Notes: a model not told the origin generated them from the sequence alone. Shown: positions 23,629 to 35,011, counted from the stretch's first letter. The stretch: 64,000 nucleotides of DNA from Chloranthus sessilifolius (GCA_021018995.1 CM037585.1:85474646-85538645), one strand, 5' to 3'. A program made the numbers and translations.

Positions 23629-24110
23629 ACCATATACTAATACAATAGTATATGGTTAGACACAGGCTGAAACAATAGCTCTGTGGCTCAGGCCCCATGA
23701 CCTTAACGTAGGGAACCATGCACTGAAATGATAGTACATGACTGAACACAGGCTGAAACAATAGCTCTGTGGCTCAGATCCCGACGCAAGGAGACTATAT
23801 ACTAAAACAATAGTATATAGTTGAAATGCATACTGAAACAATAGTCCAGCATTTCAGACCCCTTTAACCCTAATGTGAGAACCATGTGCTAAAACAATAG
23901 TACATGGCTGAACACAGGTTGAAATAATAACTCTGTGGCTCAGACCTCCTAACCTTAAATTGGGAACAATACACTAAAACAATAGTACATGACTGAACAC
24001 AAATTGAAATAATAGCTCTGTGGCTTAAATCCCAACGAAGGGAGACTATATACTGAAACAATAGTATATAGTCAAAATGTAGGTTGAAACAATAGTCTGG
24101 CATTTTAGAC
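23629..24110 (+). repeat. Constant-loop hairpin array, copy 2 (about 12 hairpins)
   Basis: Perfect examples are ACCATATACT-AATACAAT-AGTATATGGT at 23629-23656 and ACTATATACT-AAAACAAT-AGTATATAGT at 23794-23821. Another is GAAATGC...ACT-GAAACAAT-AGT...GCATTTC at 23823-23855. Others alternate with CACAGGCT-GAAACAAT-AGCTCTGTG. The loop stays close to RAAACAAT while the arms change and remain complementary. The array starts about 120 bp into the LTR. Confidence 0.8.
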
Positions 24111-24954
24111 TCGACCCCGACCTGGACAACTCCGAATTATGTGCCTAAAACCATGCGTGCAATTTTCTTGCACGCAAATCCATAAATGCACAATCTGTCC
24201 CTTCTCAGACCAGGCTTCCTTTCCCCAGACCACCTCGAGACTCGATTACGCACTCCATATGGCATGTGTGATCAGATTGAGCGCTCCACCACCAGTGCGC
24301 AATTGGCCAATGCCTGACCTAGTCTCACAGTCCTTGACCCCCAAGATTCCACGATCAAGTGGCCAATTGCGCACATGGTTTGGGGAAAGGACTTCAAGAA
24401 TCAAGCTTCAAGTCCTCCGAATCCAAGATTTAGTTTTTTCTTAATTTTAACTATTAGTGTTAATTTTCAGTCTTAGATCATAGCACCCTTTTTTTTAGAC
24501 CGTAATTTTAATATCTGATTCTAGTTCTTCGAATCTGGGACCAGTCCTTAATCAGACGACCTAATCCCCAACCCTACACTTTAATTTCATCCTGAAATCT
24601 CAATCTTCAATCCTATCATTAATCTCTAGCTCTAGTTCTTAGTTTTTAGAACTAGTCCGTAATCATACGGCCTGATTTTCTGATTTCGGTCTCGAATTCA
24701 GTCTTTAGATTTTAAATTCTAGTTTTAATTATTCAATTTAAGATTTTTAAAATCCCAAATTATAGTTCAGTTCTTAATTTCTAGTTCCATAATTTAATTA
24801 TAATCCAAAAATCGACTTTAAAAGTCTAAAAAAATACTATATTATAATCCAAAATCCAATTTGCTTTAATCTCAGCCACCCGATTTGCCCAAGGGAGCTT
24901 ATGGAGGGTACTCAGGAATGAGGCCAATCCTCCTTAGCATAGCGGGCCCAAAAC

Positions 24955-25640
24955 CTTTAGAGTTTTAGTAAAATTAGTTCCTTTAATTTAATTAGAATTT
25001 CAGTAGAATTAGTATATTTGCTTTAATTAGAATCGCGGTATAACTAGTTCTTTTGCTTTAATTAAAATTTTAGTAGAATTAGTATATTTTCTTTAATTAG
25101 AATTTTAGTAAAATTAGTCCTTTATTTTAATTGGAGTTTCAGTAAAATTAGTTTCATTATTTTAATTAGAATTTTAGTATAATTAGTTCTATTGCTTTAA
25201 TTAAAATTTCAGTAAAATTAGTTCCTTTGCTTTAATCAGAATTTTAGTAAAATTAGTTCGTTACTTTAATTAGAATTTTAGCACAATTAATATATTTTCT
25301 TTAATTAGAGTTTCACTAGAATTAACATATTTACATTCCTAGTATAATTAGGAGACTAATATTAATTAGACTTCTAGTAGTATTAGGAAACTAAATTAAT
25401 TATACTCCTAATAGGATTGGGAAACTAAATTAATTGGACTTTTAATAGGATCAAAATACTAAATTAATTAGACTTCTAATAGCATTAAGAGACCTTTTAG
25501 AATTACAGTAGAATTAGGACACCTAATCATAATAGAATTCTAATAAAAATAGGACCCCCAAAAGTAATTAGGAGACTAAACTAATTAGACTTCTAATAAG
25601 ATTAGAATATTCAAACCAAGTAGACTTACACTAGGATTAG
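24955..25640 (+). repeat. AT-rich minisatellite in LTR, copy 2
   Basis: Roughly 17 degenerate units of about 38-40 bp (TTTGCTTTAATTAGAATTTT, then AGTAAAATTAGT), grading into units containing AGACTTCTAATAG and GGAAACTAAATTAATT. Confidence 0.75.
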
Positions 25641-26031
25641 GGCACTAGAGTATTAGATTAATTCACCACAACAAATTCACACAGTTAGGCTCATAATAGA
25701 ACTAGGAAACTTAACCAATTAGAATTATAGCAATAACAAAGAAAGAAAAACTAAACTATCTAAATTACAAAGAAGAGTCAGTGCTGCTGACATTGGCAGG
25801 CCGACGATTCAATAAAGAAGTAACCTACACCCGCTCCAAAGCGTGACCATTGACGTGTTGCAGGGTCATTAAATATCTGCAGCTAGCGATTGCAACAAAC
25901 TAGAAATCTTCCTACGAATCCCCGTTTATTTTCAACATTTAAAATACCACATTGCCAGAGTCCGCTTAGGACATAATTGGGCCACTGATTCATGGCGACC
26001 GAAAGGAACCCAGAAAAAGCTCGCACCAACA

Positions 26032-29000
26032 CTATGGTGCCTAGTTTTCTCGCGTGGCCTTTTGAAGCAGTTGTGCGAGCGAGTTCTGAAGTTTCTTTAA
26101 ATTTGGATTATTTTCTTATCTGACTTCGTTTATCTTCTTTCACGGATCTTTCTCGACTTCTTTTACATCCTTTATTTGAGTTTTACGGCGTACATACATC
26201 TATTTTTTTTTGTACCACCACACAAATTCTTGAGTTAATTACATCAAAATCTTTCACTTTCATTCAAAACTTGACAATGTTAATTCAATCAAAACTTATG
26301 CGAAGAGCAATAGATATGCGTCAGATATGTTCAACTCGCGCTCCCATGTAGCTTCTTTCGGTGAATGATTTTGCCATTTCATCAGTACCAATGGAACACA
26401 TTTGGTACGCAACACTTGCTCTTTCCTGTCCAGAATTTATACTGGGTCCTCTCTAATTATTAGATCCTCATAGAGTTCAATCGATTGCTCATGAATAATG
26501 TGAGTCAGATCCCTCACGTACTTCCTCAACATGGATACATGAAATATGTTATGCACTCTTGAGAGTTGCGGAGGTAGTGCAATCCGATATGCAGTTTCAC
26601 CAATTCGACTCAAAACGTCGAACAATCCAATGTAACGTGGGCTAAGTTTTCCACACTTACCAAAATACATTACACCTTTCATAGGTGAAATCTTGAGGAA
26701 CACGTGGTCTCTAACCTGAAAGTTTACACTTGTCCGCTTCAAATCGGCATAGCTCTTCTGTCTACTCTGTACAATCTTTAACCTCTCTCAAATCCAATGT
26801 ACAACTTCTATGGAATTTTCAAGAATTTTAGGACCCAAAATAAACTTTTCTCTCGTTTCTTCCCAATTGAGCGGAGATCTAGATCTTCACCCATATAACA
26901 CTTCGTAGGGAGCCATAGCAATGCTCACCTGGTAACTGTTATTATATGTAAACTCAATTAAGGGTAAACGTTGATCCCACGATCCTCTAAAATCAAGCAT
27001 GCATGCTTGGAGCATATCTTTAATGATTTGGTTTACGCTTTCAATTTCTCCATCCGTTTGTGGGTGGAATGCTAAGCTAAAGTCTAATCTTGAGCCCATT
27101 CCCTCTTGGAATTTCTGCCAAAAATGTGATGTATACAACGGATCGCGGTCTGAAACAATACTCACCGGAATACCATGCAATCAAACCATCTCTTTCATGT
27201 ACATTTTGTCAAGTCTACTCGTTGTATACTTGGTGTTGTATGACAAGAAATGGGCTGATTTGGTCAATCTGTCTATGACCACCCATATGGCATCGTGTCC
27301 CTTTGATGTCCTTGGTAATCCTAATATAAAGTCCATGGAAATGGACTCCCACTTCCACTCTGGTATCGGTAGAAGTTATAATAAACCTGATGGATGTCGG
27401 TGATCCACTTTCACCTACTGACACACCAAGTACTTTGAGACGTACTCGACGACATCTTTTTTCAAACCTCTCCACCACATACTTTTCTTCAGATCTTGGT
27501 ACATCTTGATACCACCCAGATGAATAGCATACTTTAACTTGTGGGCTTCGTCTAGAATAGTGTGCTAGAGATCGACATCTGTCAGTATACATAGGCGCCC
27601 TCTGAATAACAATGACCCATCCTCCTTGATGGAGAAATTTGGTCTAGTACCATCCATCACTCCTTGCCTGATCTTCACAAGTTCCTCATCTTTCATCTAA
27701 AGATCGTAGATATGATTGAAAATTGTTGGTCGTATTGTGATATTTGCCACTAATACTCCTGAGTCTCCCACCTCGATTTTCATGTCATACAATGAAATAT
27801 CTTCTAAAATTTTCCATCGGCGGATTCCCATGTTAAGACTTGATAACTGAGCCGAACTCTTCTGACTCAAAGCATCTGCTATGACATTCACCTTGCCTGA
27901 GTGATATAAAATAGAGCAATCATAATCCTTGAGAAACTTGATCCATCTTCGCTTTCTCATATTCAAATCTTTCTGAGTGAACAAGTACTTGGGGCTCTTA
28001 TGATCGGTGAATATCTTAAAGGTCTCTCCATACAAGCAATGTCTCCATATCTTTAATGCAAAAATTACTGCTACAAGTTCAAGGTCATGTGTGAGATAAT
28101 TCTTTTCATGATCCTTGAGTTGTCTTGAACCATAGGCGATAACCTTTTGATTTTGATTAAGCACACAACCTAACCCGCGATGTGATGCATTATTAAACAC
28201 AACAAACCCTCCAGTGCCGGTTGGAATAACAAGCACTGGTGTAGAGGTAAGCCTTTCCTTAAGTTCTTGGAAACTTTTCTCACATGACTCGGTTCATTCA
28301 AACTTCGCATTCTTCCTTGTAAGTTGTGTAAGCAGACCTGAGAGTTTAGAAAATCCTTCTACAAACCATTTACAGTAGCTAGCCAAACCTAGAAAACTTC
28401 TTACTTTTGTGACCATCTTCAGTTGTTCCCACTGTACAACGACCTCTATCTTCGCTGGATCTACTGTGACACGTGCTTCAGAGATAACATGTCCTAAGCA
28501 GTTCACTTGTTCTAACCAAAACTCACATTTGCTAAGCTTGGCATACAACTGGTGTTCTTGTAATGTCTTCAGAGCAATCTATAGCTGATGTTCGTGCTCT
28601 TATTTTTTCTTCGAGTAGATGAGGATGTCATCTATAAATACTACCACACATGTTTCAAGATGTGGTTTGAACACCCTATTCGTGAGGTCCATGAAAGATG
28701 CTTGGTGCATTAGTTAAGCCAAAAGGCATCACTAAGAATTCGTAATGGCCATATCTGGTTCTGAACACTGTCTTTTGAATATCTCTAGCCTTGACTTTCA
28801 ACTAATGGTATCCAGATCTCAAGTCGATCTTGGAAAAGAACCTTGCTCCTTGCAATTGATCAAAAGGATCATTGATCCTCATAAGTGGATAATGGTTCTT
28901 GATTGCTAATTTGTTCAGCTGACAATAGTCGATGCACATCCTCATCGATCCGTCCTTCTTGACAAATAAGACCGGTGCTCCCCAAGGAGAAACACCTGGT

Positions 29001-29604
29001 CTTATGAACCCCTTGTGCAAGAGTTCCTGTAGCTGCTTTTTCAACTATTTAAATTTCGCAGGAGCCATCCTATAAGGTGCTTTAGATACTCGCTCTGTTC
29101 CTAGAGCTAAGTTAATTATAAACTCCACTTCTCGATCAGGGGGTAACCCTAGTAGTTCTTCAGGAAACACATCCAAAAACTCACAAACAACTAAAATTTC
29201 ATAGATGTCATTCTTCTCATTTTATTGTTCTTTCAAAAATGTGAGGTAGCCACTGCACTGTTTTCATCATACATTCGACTCATATTGCAGAGATGATCAG
29301 TGTAACTTTAGCCTTGTCACCACTAAATTAGAATGGCTTCTCTTTTAGAGGATGGAAAATAACTACTTTCCGTAGGCAATCCTTGCTTGCTTGGTAAGTG
29401 GTAGCCAGTCCATGCCAACGATTACATCGAATCCTTGCATATCTAATAAAATGATGTCTGCCACTGTCTTGCGATCTTCAACTAAAACAACGATTGATCA
29501 GCAAAACATGTCCGTATTCACCAAACTTCCTGTAGGAACTGACACGGCCAGAATAAAATCTAACGACTCCGGAGTAACTCCCAACTCTGTCACAAGGTAT
29601 ACTA
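26032..29604 (-). pseudogene. pol: Truncated Tekay/Del-like chromovirus pol (M1)
   Basis: On the minus strand from 29604 down: the protease C-terminal part (GMDWL-type motif), then RT at about 29050-28294 ([31 protein letters not shown] intact). Next come RNase H 28236-27697 ([37 protein letters not shown]), the integrase core 27592-26887 (VSDRDPLYTS, HPQTDGEIESVNQ), and an integrase C-terminus with chromodomain ending at 26297 (RKEQVLRTK, WQNHSPKEATWE). Stops and frameshifts are scattered. The catalytic-Glu neighbourhood reads EIESVN rather than the usual TERVN. No LTR is present: the left side is cut by the Tat LTR at 26031 and the right side by a Tat LTR fragment. 26032-26296 is 3' untranslated sequence. 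It is related to M2 but a clearly different family. Confidence 0.85.
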
Positions 29605-30108
29605 ATCATATCAAAATTCTAAGGAGGATCGGCCCCGTTTCCGGGTACCCTCCGTAAGCTCCCTTGGGTGAATCAGTTGGCTAAGGGTTATTTTAAAAAT
29701 AATATGAATTGAAAAACTAAATTTAAATTTAAGAATTATAGATTTGAAGATTAAAATCATGAATTTTAAAGGATTGGAGATTGGAAATTTTAAGGATTAT
29801 GAATTAAGACTAAATATTAACAGCTTGAATTCAAAATTAAGAATTAGAGAAAAGACTAAAAAATTTAAACCTATAGTTGAAAGACTAAAACTAAAGACTG
29901 ATTTTAAAAATCTAAAATCAGAGATTAAAACTAAAGTTTTGAGTCTAAAATCTATGACTTAAGATCTAAAGACTAAAAAATCAAGGATTTAGAACAACAA
30001 ACTAAAAAATTAAAGTCAGAATTTAGGGATTAAAAACCTAAAGACTGGTTCTAGAAATGAAGAACTAGAACCAGATAAATAAAAATTATATTTGAAAAAG
30101 TAGGAACT
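29605..30108 (-). mobile_element. Tat LTR fragment (about 500 bp)
   Basis: Matches the LTR at about 42520-42990 in the same orientation: CCTCCGTAAGCTCCCTTGGG near 29650, the AATTTTAAG-rich middle, and TTAGAACCAG-type phrases near 30060. It ends exactly where the M2 LTR begins, so M2 probably inserted into a Tat LTR. The left boundary is fuzzy (29590-29620). Confidence 0.75.
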
Positions 30109-30639
30109 TATAATAGCCTGGATTTTGGCTCCCCAAAACCCGTGCCATTAGCACGACCCTCGAGGTCGTGCCCTATATGCCTGTATGGAACATTGGTATA
30201 ACCAAGCAACAATAAAACAAAGTAAAGCATAAGAACTAAGTCGAACTAAATATCTAATTCTATATATATGACCATAAAAATGAATAACCCAAAAAGTGGT
30301 TCTAGTCCCATGCCAACGCATGAGCAAAAGAACCCATCCAAACCATCAGTGACGTCACAACAGTCACCCTGGATGGTTCGCCAAAAGAATGTATCATTAT
30401 TTAATTACATTTTCTCAAAAAGGGCTTGACATACCAAGCCGTACAATGCTTGTTACGACCTAAAAAGTACCACTTTTCACCCTTTAACTTAACCTTTGAT
30501 TAGACCCATAGCCACCTAATAAGTCCTTATTAAGTGTTTTATGTAGGTAGTACCCAGCAGTGAAATAAGGCCAGGAATCCTGCTAAAAAGCCTGTTTTGG
30601 CACCAGAAGTCCCTTAGAAGGATGAAGTCTGAATCCAGA

Positions 30640-31215
30640 CCTGAAAATGAGCCTCGTGCAGTCCAGCTGAGCTTCCCAAGACTCTACAACAACTTCTCGT
30701 GCAGATGATTGACTGAAGAGCTTCAGAAACATAAACTCGCGCAGCTCTCGTGAAACTCAAGAATAGAACACCGCTAGCCTCTTCAAAGGCATTTCTCTCA
30801 ATCGCACGCAGTTCACTCAGAACGGCTGAGAAGAGAGAGCTTCAGAAGACTCCTCGCGCAGCTGTCGCACAGTCATCGCGGGATGCAACTATCAGAAGAG
30901 AACTCCTCGCGCAGTTCTTGCGCCATTCAAGAAGAAAGTGTCCTTGGGAAGGCAAAGCCACCCTCGTGAAGATCAGTTAAGACATGGAACCTCGCGCAGT
31001 TCAGAACTCATCAAAGCCTCGCGAGGTAACTCCCGAAGCCCAGTGAAGATAAGTGCTCGCAAAGTTCTCGCGCTATTCAAATCTATCTTCGCGAAGATCA
31101 ACCTCGCGACTGCTTAAGCTCCAACCCCGCGACATCTGAGGCTCTGATGTCCACTCAACCTCACGACTGCCTGAAGAGCAAACCAAGCCAACCTCGCGAA
31201 GGTTGAAGCTTCAAT
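30640..31215 (+). repeat. CTCGCGCAG-type repeats in solo LTR U3
   Basis: About 17 degenerate copies of CTCG(C/T)GCAG or CCTCGCGA, spaced 15-60 bp, between the LTR start and its TATA box. Confidence 0.65.
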
Positions 31216-31470
31216 TTCAAATCATCCTAGCGAAGAACAAAAGCTACCACACGATAAGTCTGGGAAACAATGGCTACCTAGCAAAGCTCTGAACCTCAAA
31301 CTTCCATCTCTTCAGCTGAGGACTTTCTGGGAATTTCTAGTGATTAGGGCACGCACTCCCACACTCAAATCTCTGTGCACGCACCCCAAGGCATCGAAGG
31401 ATCACTATTGGGCCACGTGGCATCGTTAAAATTAGGGTTTCCTAACCCTAATGCGTCGCCACACCACTGC

Positions 31471-31478
31471 TATAAAAT
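31471..31478 (+). promoter_or_regulatory. TATA box of solo LTR
   Basis: TATAAAAT in GCTATAAAATCCCACAC, preceded by CACGTG-containing GGCCACGTGG at 31410-31420. It defines the plus orientation of this LTR. Confidence 0.6.
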
Positions 31479-31839
31479 CCCACACTTAGCTTAGGTTTGG
31501 GAGCTTAGACTTTCTTTTCTTTCAACATCCTAGAATAGCTAGGAACCCATCCCATTTCTGGGAGACCTGATCTGAGATCGTTTAGTTTTTCTTTTTGTAG
31601 TTGTAAGTAGTTTTCTTTTTCTTTTTTCTTCTCTCCATAGTCCAGCACTTGTTGTCTATGTCTTTGTATGTATTTTGAACTAGATTAATGGAAGTTCTGT
31701 AATAGGATTTGTACTTTGTGGGATGTGTTTGAGTGTGAGATGCTCTGTGCAAGGCTGCTACCTTGTGATCCGCCATTGCTTTGGCTGTGTTTCAAAGTAA
31801 TTGAGGACTGATTCTAAGGGCCACTCAGATCCAAGCGAC

Positions 31840-32488
31840 CTGTGTGTCTGGGCTATCATGGTCTTATACAACCTTAGCCCCACCACAGGACCCACTAGAT
31901 CTGAAATCTCCATGGGAGCTTGAGCTGGTAGCCTTGTGACCATGGTGGTAGCAGCGATATTCTTGTTTTGTTTTGGGCTCCGTGACGAGGATAACCTCTG
32001 GGATAGTCTGTGACCATTTAAGTGGACAGATTATAGCCTTAGGGTGATTCTAATCCACCGATCCAAGATGGATCCTTCTTCTTTACACCTGAGCTTGTAG
32101 AAGCCTGGTGGGAGATTATACAGAGGCAGACTCCCCTATATTTGTATAGATCCGCCATCAGAAGTTGGATCTGATCTGGTTATAGAGATTGTAGGCTGGT
32201 GACTGGACCATTGTAGCCTCACTCAAGCAATGGACAGCTAGATCGAAGGTTGTACTCAATCTCTTGCTGGTTTTATGTGTCTGGGCTATCATGGTCCTAT
32301 ACAGCCTTAGCCCCACATATAGAGCTTTAGAGGTTGAGGTTCCATTTGTATTCTTGAGCTGGTAGCCTGGATGAAATAGTGCCTGCAATGATTTACTGGT
32401 TATGTTTTGACCCATCCCTGTATAGTGGTTCCCCTATGGGATAATCTATGACCATTTGAGTGGACAGGTTATAGCCTTAAGGGTGGAA
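31840..32488 (+). repeat. Duplicated ~215-bp segment in solo LTR U5
   Basis: GTGTCTGGGCTATCATGGTC opens both copies (31842 and 32275). Both continue through ACCTTAGCCCCAC, GAGCTGGTAGCC and GGACAG(A/G)TTATAGCCTTA. The offset is about 432 bp and the copies are diverged. Confidence 0.7.
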
Positions 32489-34099
32489 TCATGGAAGAGT
32501 GATGGGTTGGATCCTTTCTCCTCAGTGGTGATAATGTAGCCACTGGACAGGATTTCTATAACATCATATCTGAATTTGAGTTATAAAACTCCTCTGATCT
32601 AGGTTCAATAACATACTTCTCACCCTTTTATATTTATTTTCTACACTCCATCCATCCTCTCAGCCCTTTCTGTAGTTTAGACATTAGAATACTTAGAATA
32701 AGTGACCTTAAACTCCCCTCTTTTTAGGACTGCCAGATCTGTAGTCAGATCTGGAGGGACTACTAGAGATGGCTCCTTTGGAGCTGTAGATCACCTTTCC
32801 CTGTGGGATAAACTCTTACTTATCAAAACTTACTACAATGGACCCTGTATCTTGCAGGTCTAGGATTTCTTAGTTGTGCTGATTCCATCTCCTGTTTTAC
32901 TCTTTCTTTGATTTTCAAATAACTTTCACCAATAACCAATAAAGTAAGCACACACTCAGAAATCCACCAACAGTGCTCTCTCAAAACTAAATCAAAGTAC
33001 GCAGGAGTCCTCTAGAAGAAGTCCTCAGGGGGGGCTCCAACTCCTCAGGCACGTAATCCGAATCCTCCGGATCTATGCCTTCCAAAGTGGCAGCAGCCAC
33101 AAACACAGGACCTGTGACATATAGTCTAAAGGGTGAGCTACATCCTAGCTCAATAGGGAAACAATTGAATGAATATATAAGTTAATCTCCCACATATATT
33201 CCATGATATTTAGCAGCATGATGTATCAATGAATTAGTTGGAAAAACATATTAAATAACTGAAAAGATGAACTGGATGTTACTGTTACTTTACATGTGTT
33301 CATTTGTTCTCAACTTGCTCGTATAAGATAATGATTTGGCCTAAAGACTTAAATATTCTCCGATATACTATAGCATTGGGCGCCCGATGGAATACCCTCC
33401 ATCGTCGTCTAATCAGACTATTTTTATATCCTTTTTCATTCATTCAATACTACTCAGGTCCCTTTCTCATAGGCGACGGGGTTTAAGTCTCATACATAAA
33501 TACATACATCCCTGGGATGTGTAACAAGTGTACGGATTGGCCGTCGTACCGGTCATGGATATTTTGTCTAGTCAGTCGTGGATATCTCACTACGTCGGTG
33601 GGGTATTCTCCAAATCTTAAATATCAAAAGTGTACTATATATAGTTATTCACCATGTGATTGTGCTAAATATATTTTATTAGGCCTTATCGATTCTCATT
33701 CACTTTGCTTTATATTTTTACATACATCCCTGGGATGTCCAACTTAATGCATCACACAGATGCCCTGATCATATTCACATCCCCTGGGAATGTCACATAC
33801 TCATTTCCTTATTTAGTGTTCACACACACACACACCCTTAAGATTCACATTTTCAATGCATAAGTATTCATTTTTATATCACTACATGCATGCTCTTGCT
33901 ATTAAAATACATGTTCAAGGCGTTCCCTACCTCACGCGCGTTAATTCTCAAGCGTCAAGGTTCAAGGCGTTTTCCATGCTTGCACATACTTGTACAACCT
34001 ATGGTACATCATAGCATGAGCAAAGTATAAAAAAAGATGCATAAAGGAAGGTACTAGACCCTCCTAGAACCCCAAAGTCAAAAACAAAAGCCAACCGAA

Positions 34100-34412
34100 A
34101 CTGTCTAAATCGATTGATCGATCTCCAAAATTGATTGATCGAATTCCCAAAATCGATTAATCGATCCCAATTGATTAATCAAATTCCAAAATTGATTGAT
34201 CGATTTCTCAAATCAATCAATCGGTATTCCCAAGCTTTGATTTTCCAGCCAGTGGGAATGGTCAGACGATTAATCAATTTAAAATTGATTAATCGAAATC
34301 CACAATTTGATTGATTGATTTAAAATCGATCAATCGGTTTTAGGCATCTTTGCCCAGCTAACTTCCAGGCCAAAATCAATTGATCGATTTTCCAAATCGA
34401 TCAATCGATTTG
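34100..34412 (-). repeat. ATCGATTGATCGATT-type array in M2 LTR
   Basis: About 15 copies of AATCGATTGATCGATT or one- to three-base variants. Many are arranged as inverted pairs, for example 34374-34411, where two 18-bp arms face each other across TCC. Confidence 0.75.
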
Positions 34413-35011
34413 GTTAGAAACTCAATCCTTTGCGGGCATTTCCTCCAGCTTTCTTCCTTACCCTTTTCCATTCTTTTTCTACATTTTTTTATTCAACATT
34501 TTACCAATCTATCCTAGAGCTAATGCACAGCAATATGCTCATTAAAATCCAATAAAAACTCACCTTAAATCAACCCTTGGTTGATCCAAAGGTTTGGCTC
34601 AAAGGCTAGGGCTCCTAGCTCTGACTCCAACAAACTTCTATGCGTCGTATCCAAAGTTAATGGTTGAGCATGCCTTCCAATTTGAATCCACTAACTCTCC
34701 TTAACATTTACTCTCTCCTTTCCTCTAGTCTCTCTCTCTCTCTTCATAACTCTACACCAACCCTTTAAAGAGAAATAACTTCTCTTTAATTGTTTAAGCC
34801 CTTAACCCTTCCTTTGTTTTGGTGTTAAACACATACACCAAAGACAAGTGTATCTGATCTCTAACAATATCCTACTCTACGCATATGTGTACACTCGCAT
34901 TAATATAAATTTAACCATAGTCGTCATGTTGACCCTCACTTGGTTAAACCTACGACCAGTCGGGCACGCATCTCGAGTTCATTGTTCAATGCTGAAATTT
35001 TAGGGGTATTA

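Larger units (their letters stand above)
3698..25943 (+). repeat. 11.1-kb tandem duplication (3698-14828 and 14829-25943)
   Basis: Landmarks recur in order at a near-constant offset: PMD tail 3740/14876, second antisense TATA 9956/21028, polypurine tract 12241/23495. At the junction, LTR sequence ending ...TTTCTAACATT meets PMD-tail sequence (GATTAACC...) that matches 3698 onward. At the equivalent point near 25943 the LTR continues to its true end. This fits a tandem duplication of an internal segment; the copies have since diverged substantially. Confidence 0.75.
1..26031 (+). mobile_element. Left giant Tat-lineage Ty3/gypsy element, 3' part, with internal tandem duplication
   Basis: The sense strand is plus. 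The window opens inside reverse transcriptase and continues through RNase H, a second RNase H, integrase, a spacer, an antisense PMD gene, a long promoter-rich spacer and the LTR. The LTR ends at 26031 with the terminal bases CACCAACA. The region from the antisense gene to near the LTR end is present twice. The second copy carries the only complete LTR (23508-26031, TG...CA). The 5' LTR, gag and protease lie left of the window. The assignment to Tat rests on the second RNase H after the first, the giant size and the LTR start TGTAGACACC. Confidence 0.85.
23508..26031 (+). mobile_element. Tat 3' LTR, complete (2524 bp)
   Basis: Begins TGTAGACACCCC and ends CACCAACA, matching the LTR of the right element read on the other strand (41555-43917). 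It holds the longest hairpin array, a GCGC/TTAATT block (24120-24385), a deletion that removed the TATA box and leader near 24390-24440, the conserved block near 24885-24950, the minisatellite, and the terminal block (GCGTGACCATTGACGTGTTGC near 25840). The 5 bp after the end, CTATG, would be one side of a target duplication whose partner is outside the window. Confidence 0.85.
30451..32972 (+). mobile_element. Solo LTR (2522 bp) of an unassigned LTR element, inside the M2 LTR
   Basis: Starts TGTTACGACC and ends CCACCAACA. It is flanked by ATGCT (30446-30450) and GTGCT (32973-32977), a 5-bp target duplication with one mismatch. On either side the M2 LTR resumes. A TATA box lies 1.02 kb in. No coding sequence of the parent element is present, as expected after LTR-LTR recombination. 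A short open frame at 30750-30980 lies in repeat sequence and is not taken as a gene. Confidence 0.75.
30109..35011 (-). mobile_element. M2 3' LTR, split by a solo LTR
   Basis: In sense it starts TGTAATACCCCTAAAATTTC at 35011, directly after the polypurine tract, and ends ...GGCTATTATA at 30109 (CA changed to TA). The inverted termini TGTAATA/TATTATA fit Tekay/Del LTRs. Without the inserted solo LTR and its target repeat it is 2376 bp. It contains the ATCGATT-type array (34100-34412), a TCTCTC run (34728-34744) and a short CA run (33822-33834). Confidence 0.8.

Noticed and set aside
23629-24110. CRISPR-like array (regular short repeats with variable segments)
   Set aside because: The setting is a plant LTR. 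The repeats are 8-nt loops between complementary arms, and there are no cas genes and no spacers of constant length.
30750-30980. 76-codon Arg/Ser-rich frame in the solo LTR
   Set aside because: It is produced by the CTCGCG repeat array; no start context or homolog is recognised.
31410-31500. Host gene promoter
   Set aside because: The TATA box and CACGTG lie inside a solo LTR with target repeats at its ends, so the promoter belongs to the LTR.
33822-33834. CA microsatellite
   Set aside because: Too short to be of note; ordinary low-complexity sequence inside the M2 LTR.
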